Assembly: GCF_000266885.1 (NCBI RefSeq)
Contig: NC_018020.1
Location: forward strand, 1,984,001-2,048,000
Origin: Turneriella parva DSM 21527
GTDB lineage: Bacteria > Spirochaetota > Leptospiria > Turneriellales > Turneriellaceae
Direction of reading: 5' to 3'
Length of the DNA: 64,000 nucleotides
Position numbers and translations under genes: made by a program. The notes under the pieces are model-generated. The model did not search any database. It was given only the letters and a program-made list of their open reading frames with translations, and was not told the DNA's origin. The number at the start of each line of letters is the position of its first letter. Within the stretch, counting starts at the first letter, position 1. Below are positions 1-7,748 of this stretch, in pieces.

Positions 1-2
1 TG

Positions 3-1058
3 CACGGTGCGTACGCGACGCTGCTCTTGTGGCACGTTGGTGATCCTCATTATGCGACGATGGTACTCAAAGTTGTCAGCCATGCGCAACTCGCCCATCA
101 AGAAAAGGCTCTGATTCGCTTTCTGTTTCAAGACATCACCGGACACCCTTTCGCACCTCAAGACCTGCCGAAGCCGACGGGACGACAGAACCCGGCTTTT
201 CAGGCATCCATAAGTCTCTATACCGAACCGCATATTTCGACACAGCGATGGTTAGAGTTGCAGCAACAATTACCCGCTGAGCTGCGACCGTACCACCAGA
301 TTGAAGTCTCACGCAAATCGCCTGCTCGGGTCATGTACCGTGAGTCGCCGACTAATCCCCTTTTCGCCGATGCGCTCTTTCACCAGAATCTTTCGACGCT
401 GAGCCGTTACATGAGTACGAAACGCTGGCAGCGTCTCATGCAGTCGGGCAAAGCGGAGCAGTTTCGCAACTGGCTGGGCGCGCAGAAAATAGACTCGGTG
501 TGCAAGGCTCTGCTCTTTATTGCTGACCCGGAAGTCTACGAAAAAGAAGACCTGAGCCCCGAACTCCGCCGCGAGATCGTGACGCTGCTCGACGAGCAAA
601 ACGTGCGCGAGTGGTTGTTTCAGGGGGGGCGTATGCCGCCGCTGGCCGAAAGGCGCCAGTACTTCAAATTCTTTTGCCTCTTTGGCCGCCACGGAGAGGC
701 CGTACGCTGCTTCGCAACTCTCGGCGCGTTTCGCCGCGACCGCGCGCTGAGGCTCTACTACGCCCGCGCACTTTTTTCCGGCGAAATGCTGCACGAAGCA
801 TGGGCAGAGATGAGTTCGCTGCTCGCCGACTATCCGCGCGACGCAGCGGTCTTGAACGAGGCCGGCATCTATGCGCACCGGCTGGGCCGCTATGAAGAAG
901 CAGCGCAGATCTTCGCAACAGCGCGTGGTATGTTTCCCGACGATGCGACGATTGCCTACAACGAAGCGGTCTTCACTGAACAGTACAGTAAATTGCAGGT
1001 AGAAGCGAAATGGTCTGCTGTACAGAAGTTGACAGCGCCCCCGGTCATCGAAGCATGA
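3..1058 (+). CDS. TPR-like protein, 5' end outside window
   Basis: The reading frame is open from the first bases of the window, so this is probably the C-terminal part of a longer protein. A TTG at 27 or ATG at 60 could start it, but neither has a ribosome-binding site. Residues near the C-terminus (from about 215 to 330, counted from position 27) are alpha-helical and alanine/leucine-rich with one clear TPR-like pair (NEAGIYAHRLGRYEEAAQIF and following). The rest is not recognised. It ends 109 bp before the monooxygenase on the same strand. Function unknown; a scaffold or protein-interaction role is only an inference from the TPR. Confidence 0.75.
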   Translation, partial: HGAYATLLLWHVGDPHYATMVLKVVSHAQLAHQEKALIRFLFQDITGHPFAPQDLPKPTGRQNPAFQASISLYTEPHISTQRWLELQQQLPAELRPYHQIEVSRKSPARVMYRESPTNPLFADALFHQNLSTLSRYMSTKRWQRLMQSGKAEQFRNWLGAQKIDSVCKALLFIADPEVYEKEDLSPELRREIVTLLDEQNVREWLFQGGRMPPLAERRQYFKFFCLFGRHGEAVRCFATLGAFRRDRALRLYYARALFSGEMLHEAWAEMSSLLADYPRDAAVLNEAGIYAHRLGRYEEAAQIFATARGMFPDDATIAYNEAVFTEQYSKLQVEAKWSAVQKLTAPPVIEA

Positions 1059-1167
1059 AGGTGAACAAATGTTTATTATTGTCCTTGACGGCCTGATGCG
1101 CGCCCATATTTAGCGCGCAGCCTCAGCCCTGTTCTCGTTTCATAACAGGCGTGGCCAGGGAGGATTT

Positions 1168-2655
1168 ATGAAAGACACGGTTCTCGACGTACTCGTCATC
1201 GGCTCGGGTTTCAGCGGCATCGGTACTGCCATCAACCTCAAAAACAAAGGCATCACCAACTTCAAGATTGTCGACAAGGGCAAAGATTTCGGTGGCACCT
1301 GGCGCGATAATAAATATCCCGGCGCGGCCTGCGACGTGCCTTCGCACCTCTATTCATTCTCTTTCGAGCCTAATCCGAACTGGTCGCGCATGTTCGCAAC
1401 TTCTGACGAGATCGAAGCCTACATGCTGGGCGTTGTCGCAAAGCACGGTTTGCGTGAAAAAGCCGAATTCGGCGTTACCGTCGAAGGCATGAAATTCGAC
1501 GAAGCCAGCGGCGTCTGGAACGTCACCTGCAAAGGCGGCAAGACGATCGCCGCGCGCGTCGTCGTGTCAGCGATGGGGGCCCTGTCGAACCCATCGATAC
1601 CGAAGATCGAAGGTTCTGATTCTTTCAAAGGCGAAATTCTGCACACCGCGCGCTGGCGAAAAGATGTAAACATTAAGGGCAAGAAAGTTGCGGTCGTCGG
1701 CGGTGGCGCAAGCGCGATTCAGCTCGTGCCGGCAATTGCCCCTGAGGTCAAAGAACTCACGGTGTTTCAGCGCACCCCTTCGTGGATTATCCCCAAACCC
1801 GATTACGACATCGCCGAATGGGAAAAGACTATCTACCGGGCACTACCCTTTGTGCAGTCGATTCGCCGCAACACAATCTATGCGATCACCGAAATGTTCG
1901 GTGCAGGCATTGTCTTCAACACACCGATGACGACGGCGCTCGAGCGCCTGGCGCGCTTCAATATCGAGCGCACGATTAAAGACCCGGCGCTGCGGGCGAA
2001 GGTGACTCCCGACTATCGTTTCGGCTGCAAGCGCATGCTCATCTCAAACGACTGGTACCCTGCGCTTGTGCGGGATAACGTCGAACTCGTTGCCGCTCCC
2101 GTGACGAAAATAAATCCTCACGGTGTTGAATCGAACGGAGAGAAGTTTGATGCGGATGTATTAATTTACGCAACCGGCTTTGAAGTGCCAAAAGCGGGCG
2201 TGCCTTTTCCCGTGACCGGCGCCCGCGGCCATAACCTCAATAACGACTGGGCGGCAGGCGCCGAGTCATACCTCGGCATCAATGTGCATGGCTTTCCGAA
2301 TTTGTTTTTTTGCATGGGCCCCAACACCGGCCCCGGTCACACGTCGGTTCTGGTCTACACCGAGCCGCAGTACCGCTACATCGCGTCGGCGGTGTCGCGT
2401 ATGCTGACCGAAGGCCTGCAGAGCATCGAGGTTAAGGCCGAGAAACAGGCAGAATTCACGCGCTTCATCGACGAGCGCATGAAGGTCACCAACTGGACCG
2501 CAGGTTGCAAAAGCTGGTACCTCACCGATAGCGGGCGCAACACGACGCTTTACCCTGGATTCGCGGGCGAATACGTCATCAAAGCGAGCACATTTCATCT
2601 CGATGATTTTGACGTGGTGAAAAAGTCCGATATAGAGCGCAAACAAGTGGCGTGA
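1168..2655 (+). CDS. Flavin-containing monooxygenase, Baeyer-Villiger type
   Basis: 495-residue FAD/NADPH-dependent oxygenase that would insert oxygen next to a ketone or oxidise a related substrate. Residues 12-17 (GSGFSG) form the FAD Rossmann motif, and FGGTWRDNKYPGAACD (41-56) is the conserved FAD stretch. FKGEILHTARW (153-163) fits the Baeyer-Villiger fingerprint FxGxxxHxxxW, and VVGGGASA (176-183) is the NADPH-binding Rossmann motif. A good Shine-Dalgarno (GGGAGG) precedes the ATG. The following genes are a thiolase and its DUF35 partner, so a lipid, sterol or ketone degradation role is likely. Substrate cannot be told from sequence. Confidence 0.93.
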   Translation: MKDTVLDVLVIGSGFSGIGTAINLKNKGITNFKIVDKGKDFGGTWRDNKYPGAACDVPSHLYSFSFEPNPNWSRMFATSDEIEAYMLGVVAKHGLREKAEFGVTVEGMKFDEASGVWNVTCKGGKTIAARVVVSAMGALSNPSIPKIEGSDSFKGEILHTARWRKDVNIKGKKVAVVGGGASAIQLVPAIAPEVKELTVFQRTPSWIIPKPDYDIAEWEKTIYRALPFVQSIRRNTIYAITEMFGAGIVFNTPMTTALERLARFNIERTIKDPALRAKVTPDYRFGCKRMLISNDWYPALVRDNVELVAAPVTKINPHGVESNGEKFDADVLIYATGFEVPKAGVPFPVTGARGHNLNNDWAAGAESYLGINVHGFPNLFFCMGPNTGPGHTSVLVYTEPQYRYIASAVSRMLTEGLQSIEVKAEKQAEFTRFIDERMKVTNWTAGCKSWYLTDSGRNTTLYPGFAGEYVIKASTFHLDDFDVVKKSDIERKQVA

Positions 2656-2659
2656 GATG

Positions 2660-2697
2660 TTCCATTTGCCCCGGGTTTTAACCCGGGGCAAATGGAA
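2660..2697. repeat. 18-bp-arm perfect palindrome after monooxygenase
   Basis: TTCCATTTGCCCCGGGTT (2660-2677), a 2-nt spacer, then the exact reverse complement. It starts 4 bp after the monooxygenase stop codon. There is no T-run behind it on either strand, so it is not a standard intrinsic terminator. It belongs to the set of long gene-end palindromes in this window. Confidence 0.85.
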
Positions 2698-2723
2698 TAC
2701 GTCGAAAATCATCGACGCGTTGT

Positions 2724-2765
2724 CTCCGATATTTATTGTAGCGTTCGCTACAATAAATATCGGAG
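2724..2765 (+). promoter_or_regulatory. 20-bp-arm palindrome covering the thiolase ribosome-binding site
   Basis: Perfect inverted repeat, 20-bp arms (2724-2743 and 2746-2765) and a 2-nt centre. The right arm ends in CGGAG, the first part of the thiolase Shine-Dalgarno (GGAGG, 2762-2766; ATG at 2771). A transcript starting upstream would therefore fold its ribosome-binding site into the stem. The centre, TGTAGCGTTCGCTACA (2737-2752), recurs with one change at 40415-40430, which points to a DNA-binding site. Whether it acts as an operator, an attenuator or both is inference. Confidence 0.7.
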
Positions 2766-2770
2766 GATAC

Positions 2771-3952
2771 ATGAGAGAAGTCTACATCATCGGTGCGCAT
2801 GAAACCGAACACGGAAGTTTTAAAGAAAAGAACTTTCGCCATCTGATTGCCGAAGCCGGTAACGGGGCTATCCACGACGCAGGTATCGACCGCAAAGAGA
2901 TTCAGGCGCTCTACCTGGGTAACTATAACGGCAACGGTCTCAATAACCAGAATACCATGGCGGCGCTTGCCGCGACCTCGATCGGTATGCCGCACGCGGC
3001 GACGCTGCGTTTTGAAGCGGCCTGCGCATCGGGCGGAGTTGCCTTTCGCAATGCGATGATCGCTGTGGGTGCAGGCGTCTATGACACCGTGATGGTGATG
3101 GGCGTAGAGAAGATGAACGTTCCCCCCGAAGAATTGCCTTACGAAGACCAGATGAAGGCCGCGCTCTCAGGTGTGGATTATCTGTATGAAGCCGGTTCGG
3201 GCATGAACGGTTCGACCATGTTCGCGATGTTCGCACACCGCCACATGCACGAGTTCGGCACCACCCGCCTGCAGCTGGCACAAGTTGCAGAAAAGAACAA
3301 GTACCATGGTTCTCTGAATCCTTACGCTTACAAACAGCGCGAAATTCCACTCGAAAAAATTCTGAAGTCGCCGATGATTGCATCGCCCTTCAGCGCGCAA
3401 GAAGTCTCGCTGATTACCGACGGCGCGGCTGCGGTGATTATCACGACCAAAGACCGTGCGAAAGCACTCGGTAAAAAGAATGCGGTGAAAGTCATGGGCT
3501 CGGGCCATGGCGGTGCGTCGTTCAGCGTTGCGTTTCGCGCAAAGCACACCGAATCAGAAGCGACAAAGGCCGCAGCGGCCGAGGCTTATAAGATGGCGAA
3601 CCTCAAACCCTCTGACATCTCGGTTGCTGAGTGCCACGATTGCTTCAGCTTTACCGAAATCATGAACGTCGAAGACCTCGGTTTTACCGAAAAAGGCAAA
3701 GGCGGATTTTTTGCGGCAGAAGGCCATTCACGGCTCGGCGGCAAATTACCCATCAACACATCAGGTGGCCTCACCGCCAAGGGACATCCGATCGGTGCGA
3801 CGGGTGTCGGCCAGATCGTTGAGATGACCTGGCAGCTTCAGGATAAATCTGACAAACGCCAGGTGAAAGATGCGAAGTTTGCACTGACGCACGTTCTCGG
3901 TGGCCCCGCATCGGTTTCAACAGTTCACATTTTGGGAAGAGGTGATATATGA
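2771..3952 (+). CDS. Thiolase-family acetyl-CoA acyltransferase (SCP-x-like)
   Basis: 393-residue thiolase-fold protein of the lipid-transfer/SCP-x-like type that works with a DUF35 protein. The N-terminal domain has the nucleophile region EAACASGG, with Cys in the usual CASG context. The C-terminal part carries the AECHDCFSFTE and INTSGGLTAKGHPIGATG motifs of the active site. The ATG at 2771 is chosen over an upstream in-frame start because it has a GGAGG site and matches the family N-terminus (REVYIIGAHETEHG). It overlaps the next gene by 4 bp (ATGA), so the two are translationally coupled. Likely role: the last thiolytic step of a side-chain or ring degradation pathway. Confidence 0.93.
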   Translation: MREVYIIGAHETEHGSFKEKNFRHLIAEAGNGAIHDAGIDRKEIQALYLGNYNGNGLNNQNTMAALAATSIGMPHAATLRFEAACASGGVAFRNAMIAVGAGVYDTVMVMGVEKMNVPPEELPYEDQMKAALSGVDYLYEAGSGMNGSTMFAMFAHRHMHEFGTTRLQLAQVAEKNKYHGSLNPYAYKQREIPLEKILKSPMIASPFSAQEVSLITDGAAAVIITTKDRAKALGKKNAVKVMGSGHGGASFSVAFRAKHTESEATKAAAAEAYKMANLKPSDISVAECHDCFSFTEIMNVEDLGFTEKGKGGFFAAEGHSRLGGKLPINTSGGLTAKGHPIGATGVGQIVEMTWQLQDKSDKRQVKDAKFALTHVLGGPASVSTVHILGRGDI

Positions 3953-4299
3953 ACACTAGTGGTGAGCTTGGTCGAACCATACCAGCCGTTAAATGCAAAG
4001 ACTGCGGTACGCCGCACCCGAAAGGTATCGCCGCATGCCCTGCCTGCGGTTCGATGAACCTCGAAGACTATGAGGCAAGAGGCACGGGGGCGATCTACAC
4101 GTACTCGGTGAACACGTTCGTGCCGATGGGCAAGCACAAGGCGCGTGCGCCCTACTGCATGGCCGTCGTCGAAACGGATGACAAGATGCGGATCACGGCA
4201 ATCGTCGAGATGCCCGACGCGAATACCGCAAAGATCGGCGACAAGGTGCAGTTTAAGGCATACGAAGACAAACTGACGCCCATATTTGAAAGGGTCTAA
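3949..4299 (+). CDS. DUF35 zinc-ribbon/OB-fold thiolase partner
   Basis: 116 residues. An N-terminal rubredoxin-like zinc ribbon (CKDCGTPHPKG...CPACGS, four Cys) is followed by an OB-fold with the family pattern GTGAIYTYSVNTFVP. DUF35 proteins form complexes with SCP-x-type thiolases and bind acyl-CoA. The 4-bp overlap with the thiolase supports that here. Its last codons and stop lie inside the 19-bp-arm palindrome shared with the convergent acyltransferase. Confidence 0.92.
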   Translation: MNTSGELGRTIPAVKCKDCGTPHPKGIAACPACGSMNLEDYEARGTGAIYTYSVNTFVPMGKHKARAPYCMAVVETDDKMRITAIVEMPDANTAKIGDKVQFKAYEDKLTPIFERV

Positions 4300-4333
4300 G
4301 ATGATTCGCGCGAAGCGCGAATCATCTTAGACC
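4293..4333. repeat. 19-bp-arm palindrome spanning both convergent stop codons
   Basis: GGTCTAAGATGATTCGCGC (4293-4311), loop GAA, then the exact reverse complement (4315-4333). The left arm holds the DUF35 stop TAA (4297-4299). The right arm holds the acyltransferase stop (4322-4324, minus strand). Both genes therefore end in the same DNA read in different frames. No T-run follows on either side. Confidence 0.88.
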
Positions 4334-5413
4334 AAGACACCTTTGCAAAATCTGCACAGGCCCGGTGAGAAATCCCGGGCCTTTTTCGTGGGCTTTGTTA
4401 GTTAATAAAGTCAACCCATACACCAGCACGAATGTGGTAATTACCACGAACATCCAGCCGAAGAGGGTCGGCAGGCCTGGCAGATAGTTAGTCACCAGGC
4501 GCAGCACCTGTGGGTGTATCAGGTAGACGCTGAAAGTGAGGGGGGCTATTCTCTCCGCACCTCTCCCCAAGGGAGAGGTGCGGAGAGAATGCAACCACCA
4601 GATGACAACCAGCGCATAGAACATGACACTTGGGCGCGAGAAGTGGTTGTAATAATCTACCGGGGTGCCCTGCCACGAGTAATGGATGTATTCCAATAAG
4701 ACGATTGCCTGCGCGGCAATGAGGGCGATGTTGATGGCGACGCGATGCACCGGGCGGGGTGGTTCTATCGCATGCAACACACCCAGCATGAAGTAGGGCA
4801 GCCAGTAGACCACGAACGAAGCATGCCAACCCGGATGCGCCGCTCCCAGTTTGCCGAGCAGAATTTCAGAGCTGCCTTTGTAGAGAAGACCCGAGACCAG
4901 AATCAGAGCGAGCCACGTTGCGAAGGTGAAAGCAGTCGTTTTCTGGCGCGCAAACCCTGAAAGCAGCGGAAAAAGCAAATAACACTGTGCGAGAATCACG
5001 AGAAAGTAGAGGTGGTAATCAGCGCCACCGGTGCGCAGTTTGGTCGCTATGGAAATCCATAGCTCGTTTGCCGGGCCATTGTAGCTATGGAATTCCAGTA
5101 CCAGGGCCAGACCTGAGAAAAACAGGTAGGGTACAAGAATTGTGGGTAATCGCCGGCTGAGAAATGTGAGCCAGGTTCTGAAGATACCTGAATCCTCATT
5201 TTGCTTTTGCGAGATGGTTAAACCGTAGCCTGAAAAGTATATGAAAAGCGGTACGCTGAAGCGCGCCCACTGGTTCACGACAACGCTGAGAAAATCGAGT
5301 GAATTGAAATCGTGCGCCGAAGCGAAACGCGTTTCAGATTGGCTCGTCGCGTGAATGCCGACGACGGCGATTGCGGCAATGATTTTGTAAAGATCGGTCA
5401 GCGAACGGGGCAT
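4322..5413 (-). CDS. Membrane acyltransferase, Acyltransf_3 (OafA-like)
   Basis: 363-residue multi-pass membrane protein of the acyltransferase-3 family, which O-acetylates or otherwise acylates surface sugars and lipids. The N-terminus (LYKIIAAIAVVGIHATSQSE) has the early-helix His expected for the family. RFSVPLFIYFSGYGLT follows, and about ten hydrophobic segments are visible. The segment HSLRTSPLGRGAERIAPL near residue 280 is encoded by a 20-bp-arm palindrome (4548-4590) that looks like an in-frame repeat insertion between two membrane helices. It ends in the palindrome shared with the DUF35 gene. Confidence 0.88.
   Translation of the reverse strand: MPRSLTDLYKIIAAIAVVGIHATSQSETRFASAHDFNSLDFLSVVVNQWARFSVPLFIYFSGYGLTISQKQNEDSGIFRTWLTFLSRRLPTILVPYLFFSGLALVLEFHSYNGPANELWISIATKLRTGGADYHLYFLVILAQCYLLFPLLSGFARQKTTAFTFATWLALILVSGLLYKGSSEILLGKLGAAHPGWHASFVVYWLPYFMLGVLHAIEPPRPVHRVAINIALIAAQAIVLLEYIHYSWQGTPVDYYNHFSRPSVMFYALVVIWWLHSLRTSPLGRGAERIAPLTFSVYLIHPQVLRLVTNYLPGLPTLFGWMFVVITTFVLVYGLTLLTNKAHEKGPGFLTGPVQILQRCLGLR
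4358..4386 (+). terminator. Intrinsic terminator for the plus-strand thiolase operon
   Basis: AGGCCCGG (4358-4365), 9-nt loop, CCGGGCCT (4375-4382) running into TTTTT: a classic Rho-independent terminator read on the plus strand. It lies inside the 3' coding part of the convergent acyltransferase. Plus transcripts therefore probably pass the 4293-4333 palindrome before stopping here. Confidence 0.75.
4548..4590. repeat. Palindromic repeat embedded in acyltransferase coding sequence
   Basis: ATTCTCTCCGCACCTCTCCC (4548-4567), loop CAA, exact reverse complement (4571-4590). It lies wholly inside the acyltransferase ORF and is translated as about 14 residues (SLRTSPLGRGAERI). Similar CTCTCCC/GGGAGAG palindromes are familiar dispersed repeats in other bacterial genomes, so this is probably an inserted repeat that kept the frame. 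Confidence 0.75.
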
Positions 5414-5490
5414 GCACAGACTTTCGAATTGGCGATGGCAACGTAAACTATTTCGCTTGTCCGCGCAGCTTCGCTCGCAGGCGATACAAC

Positions 5491-6261
5491 ATGCATGTTT
5501 TTATTACCGGCGCCGCAACGGGTATTGGCGAAGCGACAATTGACGCGGTTTTCGAAAAAGTGCCTTCTGCCGGCTTCACAATTGCTGACAAGAACCAACA
5601 GGCACTGCAGGCCGTTTGCGAAAAGCTGACGCGGCGCGGGGTGCATAACCACGGCATCGCCTGCGATCTCACCGAACTCGACGCAATTCCGGACATTGTG
5701 AAAAGGGCGCGGGAGCAGATGGGCGAGATTGAGCTGCTCATCAACAATGCCGGTGTGATGCTCGTCGAAGACTTCGCGACCATGAGCTGGCAAAAGGCGA
5801 TGCTGACGATTAACCTCAATCTGCTCGCACCCGCGCGCCTCATGAAAGAGGTGCTGCCGTCGATGCTCGAACGCGACAAAGGGGGAGTTATCAATATCGC
5901 CAGTATGGCAGGCAAAACGCTGATGCACGGCTGTTCATGGTATGGCGCTTCAAAAGCGGGCATCGGACAAATTTCTGAAATCACGGGTATGGAAGTTGAA
6001 GGTTCGAATGTGCATATTCTGACTGTTTATCCGGGGCCAATTGACACGAATCTCGCAGCAGGGGCGCGGGCGAATCTCGAAGAAAATTTCGCTGCGCGCG
6101 TCATGCCGGTGGGTGACCGTGAGACTCTCGCCAGAAAAATGGTGAAGGCATTCTTTGATAAACAAGATGTGCTTGCGTACCCCGAAATATACGACACGGC
6201 GCGTCACTTTCACACTCTTTCGGCCTGGTTTGCGCGCAGGTTCTCGCCGCGTACGCGCTGA
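5491..6261 (+). CDS. Short-chain dehydrogenase/reductase
   Basis: 256-residue classical SDR. TGAATGIG near the N-terminus is the cofactor glycine motif, LLINNAGVML is the NNAG motif, and the catalytic Ser-Tyr-Lys set is INIASMAG ... WYGASKAG. It should reduce or oxidise a hydroxyl/keto group with NAD(P)(H). Divergent from the acyltransferase with a 77-bp gap; no strong ribosome-binding site is visible before the ATG. Its TGA runs into an 18-bp-arm palindrome. Substrate unknown. Confidence 0.9.
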   Translation: MHVFITGAATGIGEATIDAVFEKVPSAGFTIADKNQQALQAVCEKLTRRGVHNHGIACDLTELDAIPDIVKRAREQMGEIELLINNAGVMLVEDFATMSWQKAMLTINLNLLAPARLMKEVLPSMLERDKGGVINIASMAGKTLMHGCSWYGASKAGIGQISEITGMEVEGSNVHILTVYPGPIDTNLAAGARANLEENFAARVMPVGDRETLARKMVKAFFDKQDVLAYPEIYDTARHFHTLSAWFARRFSPRTR

Positions 6262-6298
6262 CATAACATCTCTGGCCATTGGCCAGAGATGTTATGTC
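6260..6298. repeat. 18-bp-arm palindrome starting in the SDR stop codon
   Basis: GACATAACATCTCTGGCC (6260-6277), loop ATT, exact reverse complement (6281-6298). The first two bases of the arm are the end of the SDR TGA stop. The following bases (TCTTGTGACAG) hold no T-run. Confidence 0.85.
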
Positions 6299-6354
6299 TC
6301 TTGTGACAGTGCTTTTTACTCATGTAACTCATTGCTCCCCACCGAGAATATAGG

Positions 6355-6588
6355 GTGGACCTGAGCATACGCGTATACGAAAAAGACGGAGAGTTTGTGG
6401 CTTCATGCCCTGAGCTCGATGTGTATACCTATGGCCAGAATGCCGAGCAGGCACGCGCGCGCCTCAAGCATGTCATTGCTTTTTATGCAGACACGGCGCA
6501 AGACCTCGGTTACAAAATCGACGCGACCGAACTGCTCTCGAGTTTTCAGAAGCCTGCACAGGCGCGCACAGAATCTTTTCTGAATTAA
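6355..6588 (+). CDS. Lone HicB-like protein
   Basis: 77 residues of the HicB/UPF0150 fold: GEFVASCPELDVYTYGQNAEQARARLKHVIAFY matches the family beta-beta-alpha pattern, here split across the motif ends (GEFVASCPELD and YTYGQNAEQARA). HicB usually neutralises the HicA mRNA interferase, but no HicA-like ORF sits beside it, and the next gene is on the opposite strand. There is no C-terminal DNA-binding domain. The start is GTG at 6355 with a weak GGG upstream. It may be an orphan antitoxin or a fold used for something else. Confidence 0.7.
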   Translation: MDLSIRVYEKDGEFVASCPELDVYTYGQNAEQARARLKHVIAFYADTAQDLGYKIDATELLSSFQKPAQARTESFLN

Positions 6589-6620
6589 ACGAACGCCTTG
6601 GGTTCAGGCAAAGCCCGAAA

Positions 6621-7748
6621 TCAAGCGGTTTGTTCTCTTCTCAGTGCGCTGAGAAGCATACCGCACATTACCAGATAGACAACCAGCGAGGTGCCACCGT
6701 TTGACACAAGTGGCAGGTTGATGCCTTTTGTCGGCAAGAGCCCCATTGTGACGCCGCTGTTGATAGTAACCTGAATAATCAGGCTCAGCAAAATACCTGT
6801 GGCCACGAGCCGCATGAACGTGTCGCGCAGCCGAGAGGCCAGCACAATACCGTATACGCCGATGACAAAGTAGGTCGCGAGTAGAAATATGACGCCGAGC
6901 GCGCCCAGGTCTTCGGCGACGATTGCCAGAATGAAGTCGGTATGGCGCTCTTGCAGATGGTGGCGCACCAGTTCTTCGCCGAGGCCTCGCCCGGTGAGCC
7001 CGCCGGCGAGAAACGCCTTCATCGAGGCGACGAGCTGAAAGCCCGCGTCGTAGCGTGCTTCCCATGGGTCGAGAAACGCCTTGATGCGGCTGAGTCGAAA
7101 AGGGGTCTTCAGAATAACGTACGCGACTGTCGCGACCGCGGCCCCGAGTGCGGCGAACTGCATCGTCAGCGGGTACCGCGTGAAGAATAGCAGGCTTAAT
7201 GCCACCAGCACGAGGTGAATCGCTGTGCCGAGATCTTGTTCGATCGCGATGAGAAATGCCGGCAACACAATTAACCCGAGAGTCGTGAAGCTGAGGCGAA
7301 GGTCTACCTCAGTTGCCTGCGAGTAGACGCGAGCCAAAACAAGAATGAGTGCAATTTTCGCAAAGTCTGACGGCTGAATAGAAAGGCCTGCAATGACAAT
7401 CCACCGGTTAGCGCCGCCCGCCCGTCGGCCGATGCCGGGCACAAAAACCAACACGAGCAGCACGAGGGTCACGGCATAGATCGGCCAAACCCAATGGCGA
7501 AAATTTTCGAGGTCGATCTGCGTCATCGCAACCATGCCGAGAAAACCGATGAACGCTGCGAAAGCCTGCTTCTTCAAAAAGAAATAAGGGTCGCTGAACT
7601 GCTCGCGCGCCATGAATGATGACGAAGCAAGCAGAATATTGAGGCCGAACACCACGAGCGCAATGATCAGACCGAAAAGAAAAAGATCAGTAGGGTTCAC
7701 CTGCGTACTTTGCCGCGCGGCGTTGAACCCGGCCCGTTCGTGTCTCAA
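6621..7748 (-). CDS. ftsW: FtsW/RodA/SpoVE-family lipid II polymerase
   Basis: 375-residue SEDS glycosyltransferase that polymerises lipid II at the inner membrane, partnered with a class B PBP. About ten membrane helices; conserved blocks GANRWI, QPSDFAKIALILVLA, ERHTDFILAIVAEDLG and GLLPTKGINLPLVSNGGTSL. The HTDF and GINLPLVSNGGTS blocks favour FtsW over RodA. The TTG start overlaps the prfA stop by 3 bp; a GTG 16 codons in is the alternative. Its pairing with prfA rather than a mur cluster is not usual for ftsW, so it could be a secondary SEDS protein. Confidence 0.9.
   Translation of the reverse strand: MRHERAGFNAARQSTQVNPTDLFLFGLIIALVVFGLNILLASSSFMAREQFSDPYFFLKKQAFAAFIGFLGMVAMTQIDLENFRHWVWPIYAVTLVLLVLVFVPGIGRRAGGANRWIVIAGLSIQPSDFAKIALILVLARVYSQATEVDLRLSFTTLGLIVLPAFLIAIEQDLGTAIHLVLVALSLLFFTRYPLTMQFAALGAAVATVAYVILKTPFRLSRIKAFLDPWEARYDAGFQLVASMKAFLAGGLTGRGLGEELVRHHLQERHTDFILAIVAEDLGALGVIFLLATYFVIGVYGIVLASRLRDTFMRLVATGILLSLIIQVTINSGVTMGLLPTKGINLPLVSNGGTSLVVYLVMCGMLLSALRREQTA

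Noticed and set aside
4548-4590. Intrinsic terminator inside the acyltransferase
   Set aside because: No T-run on either strand and the ORF continues through it with a membrane helix on both sides.
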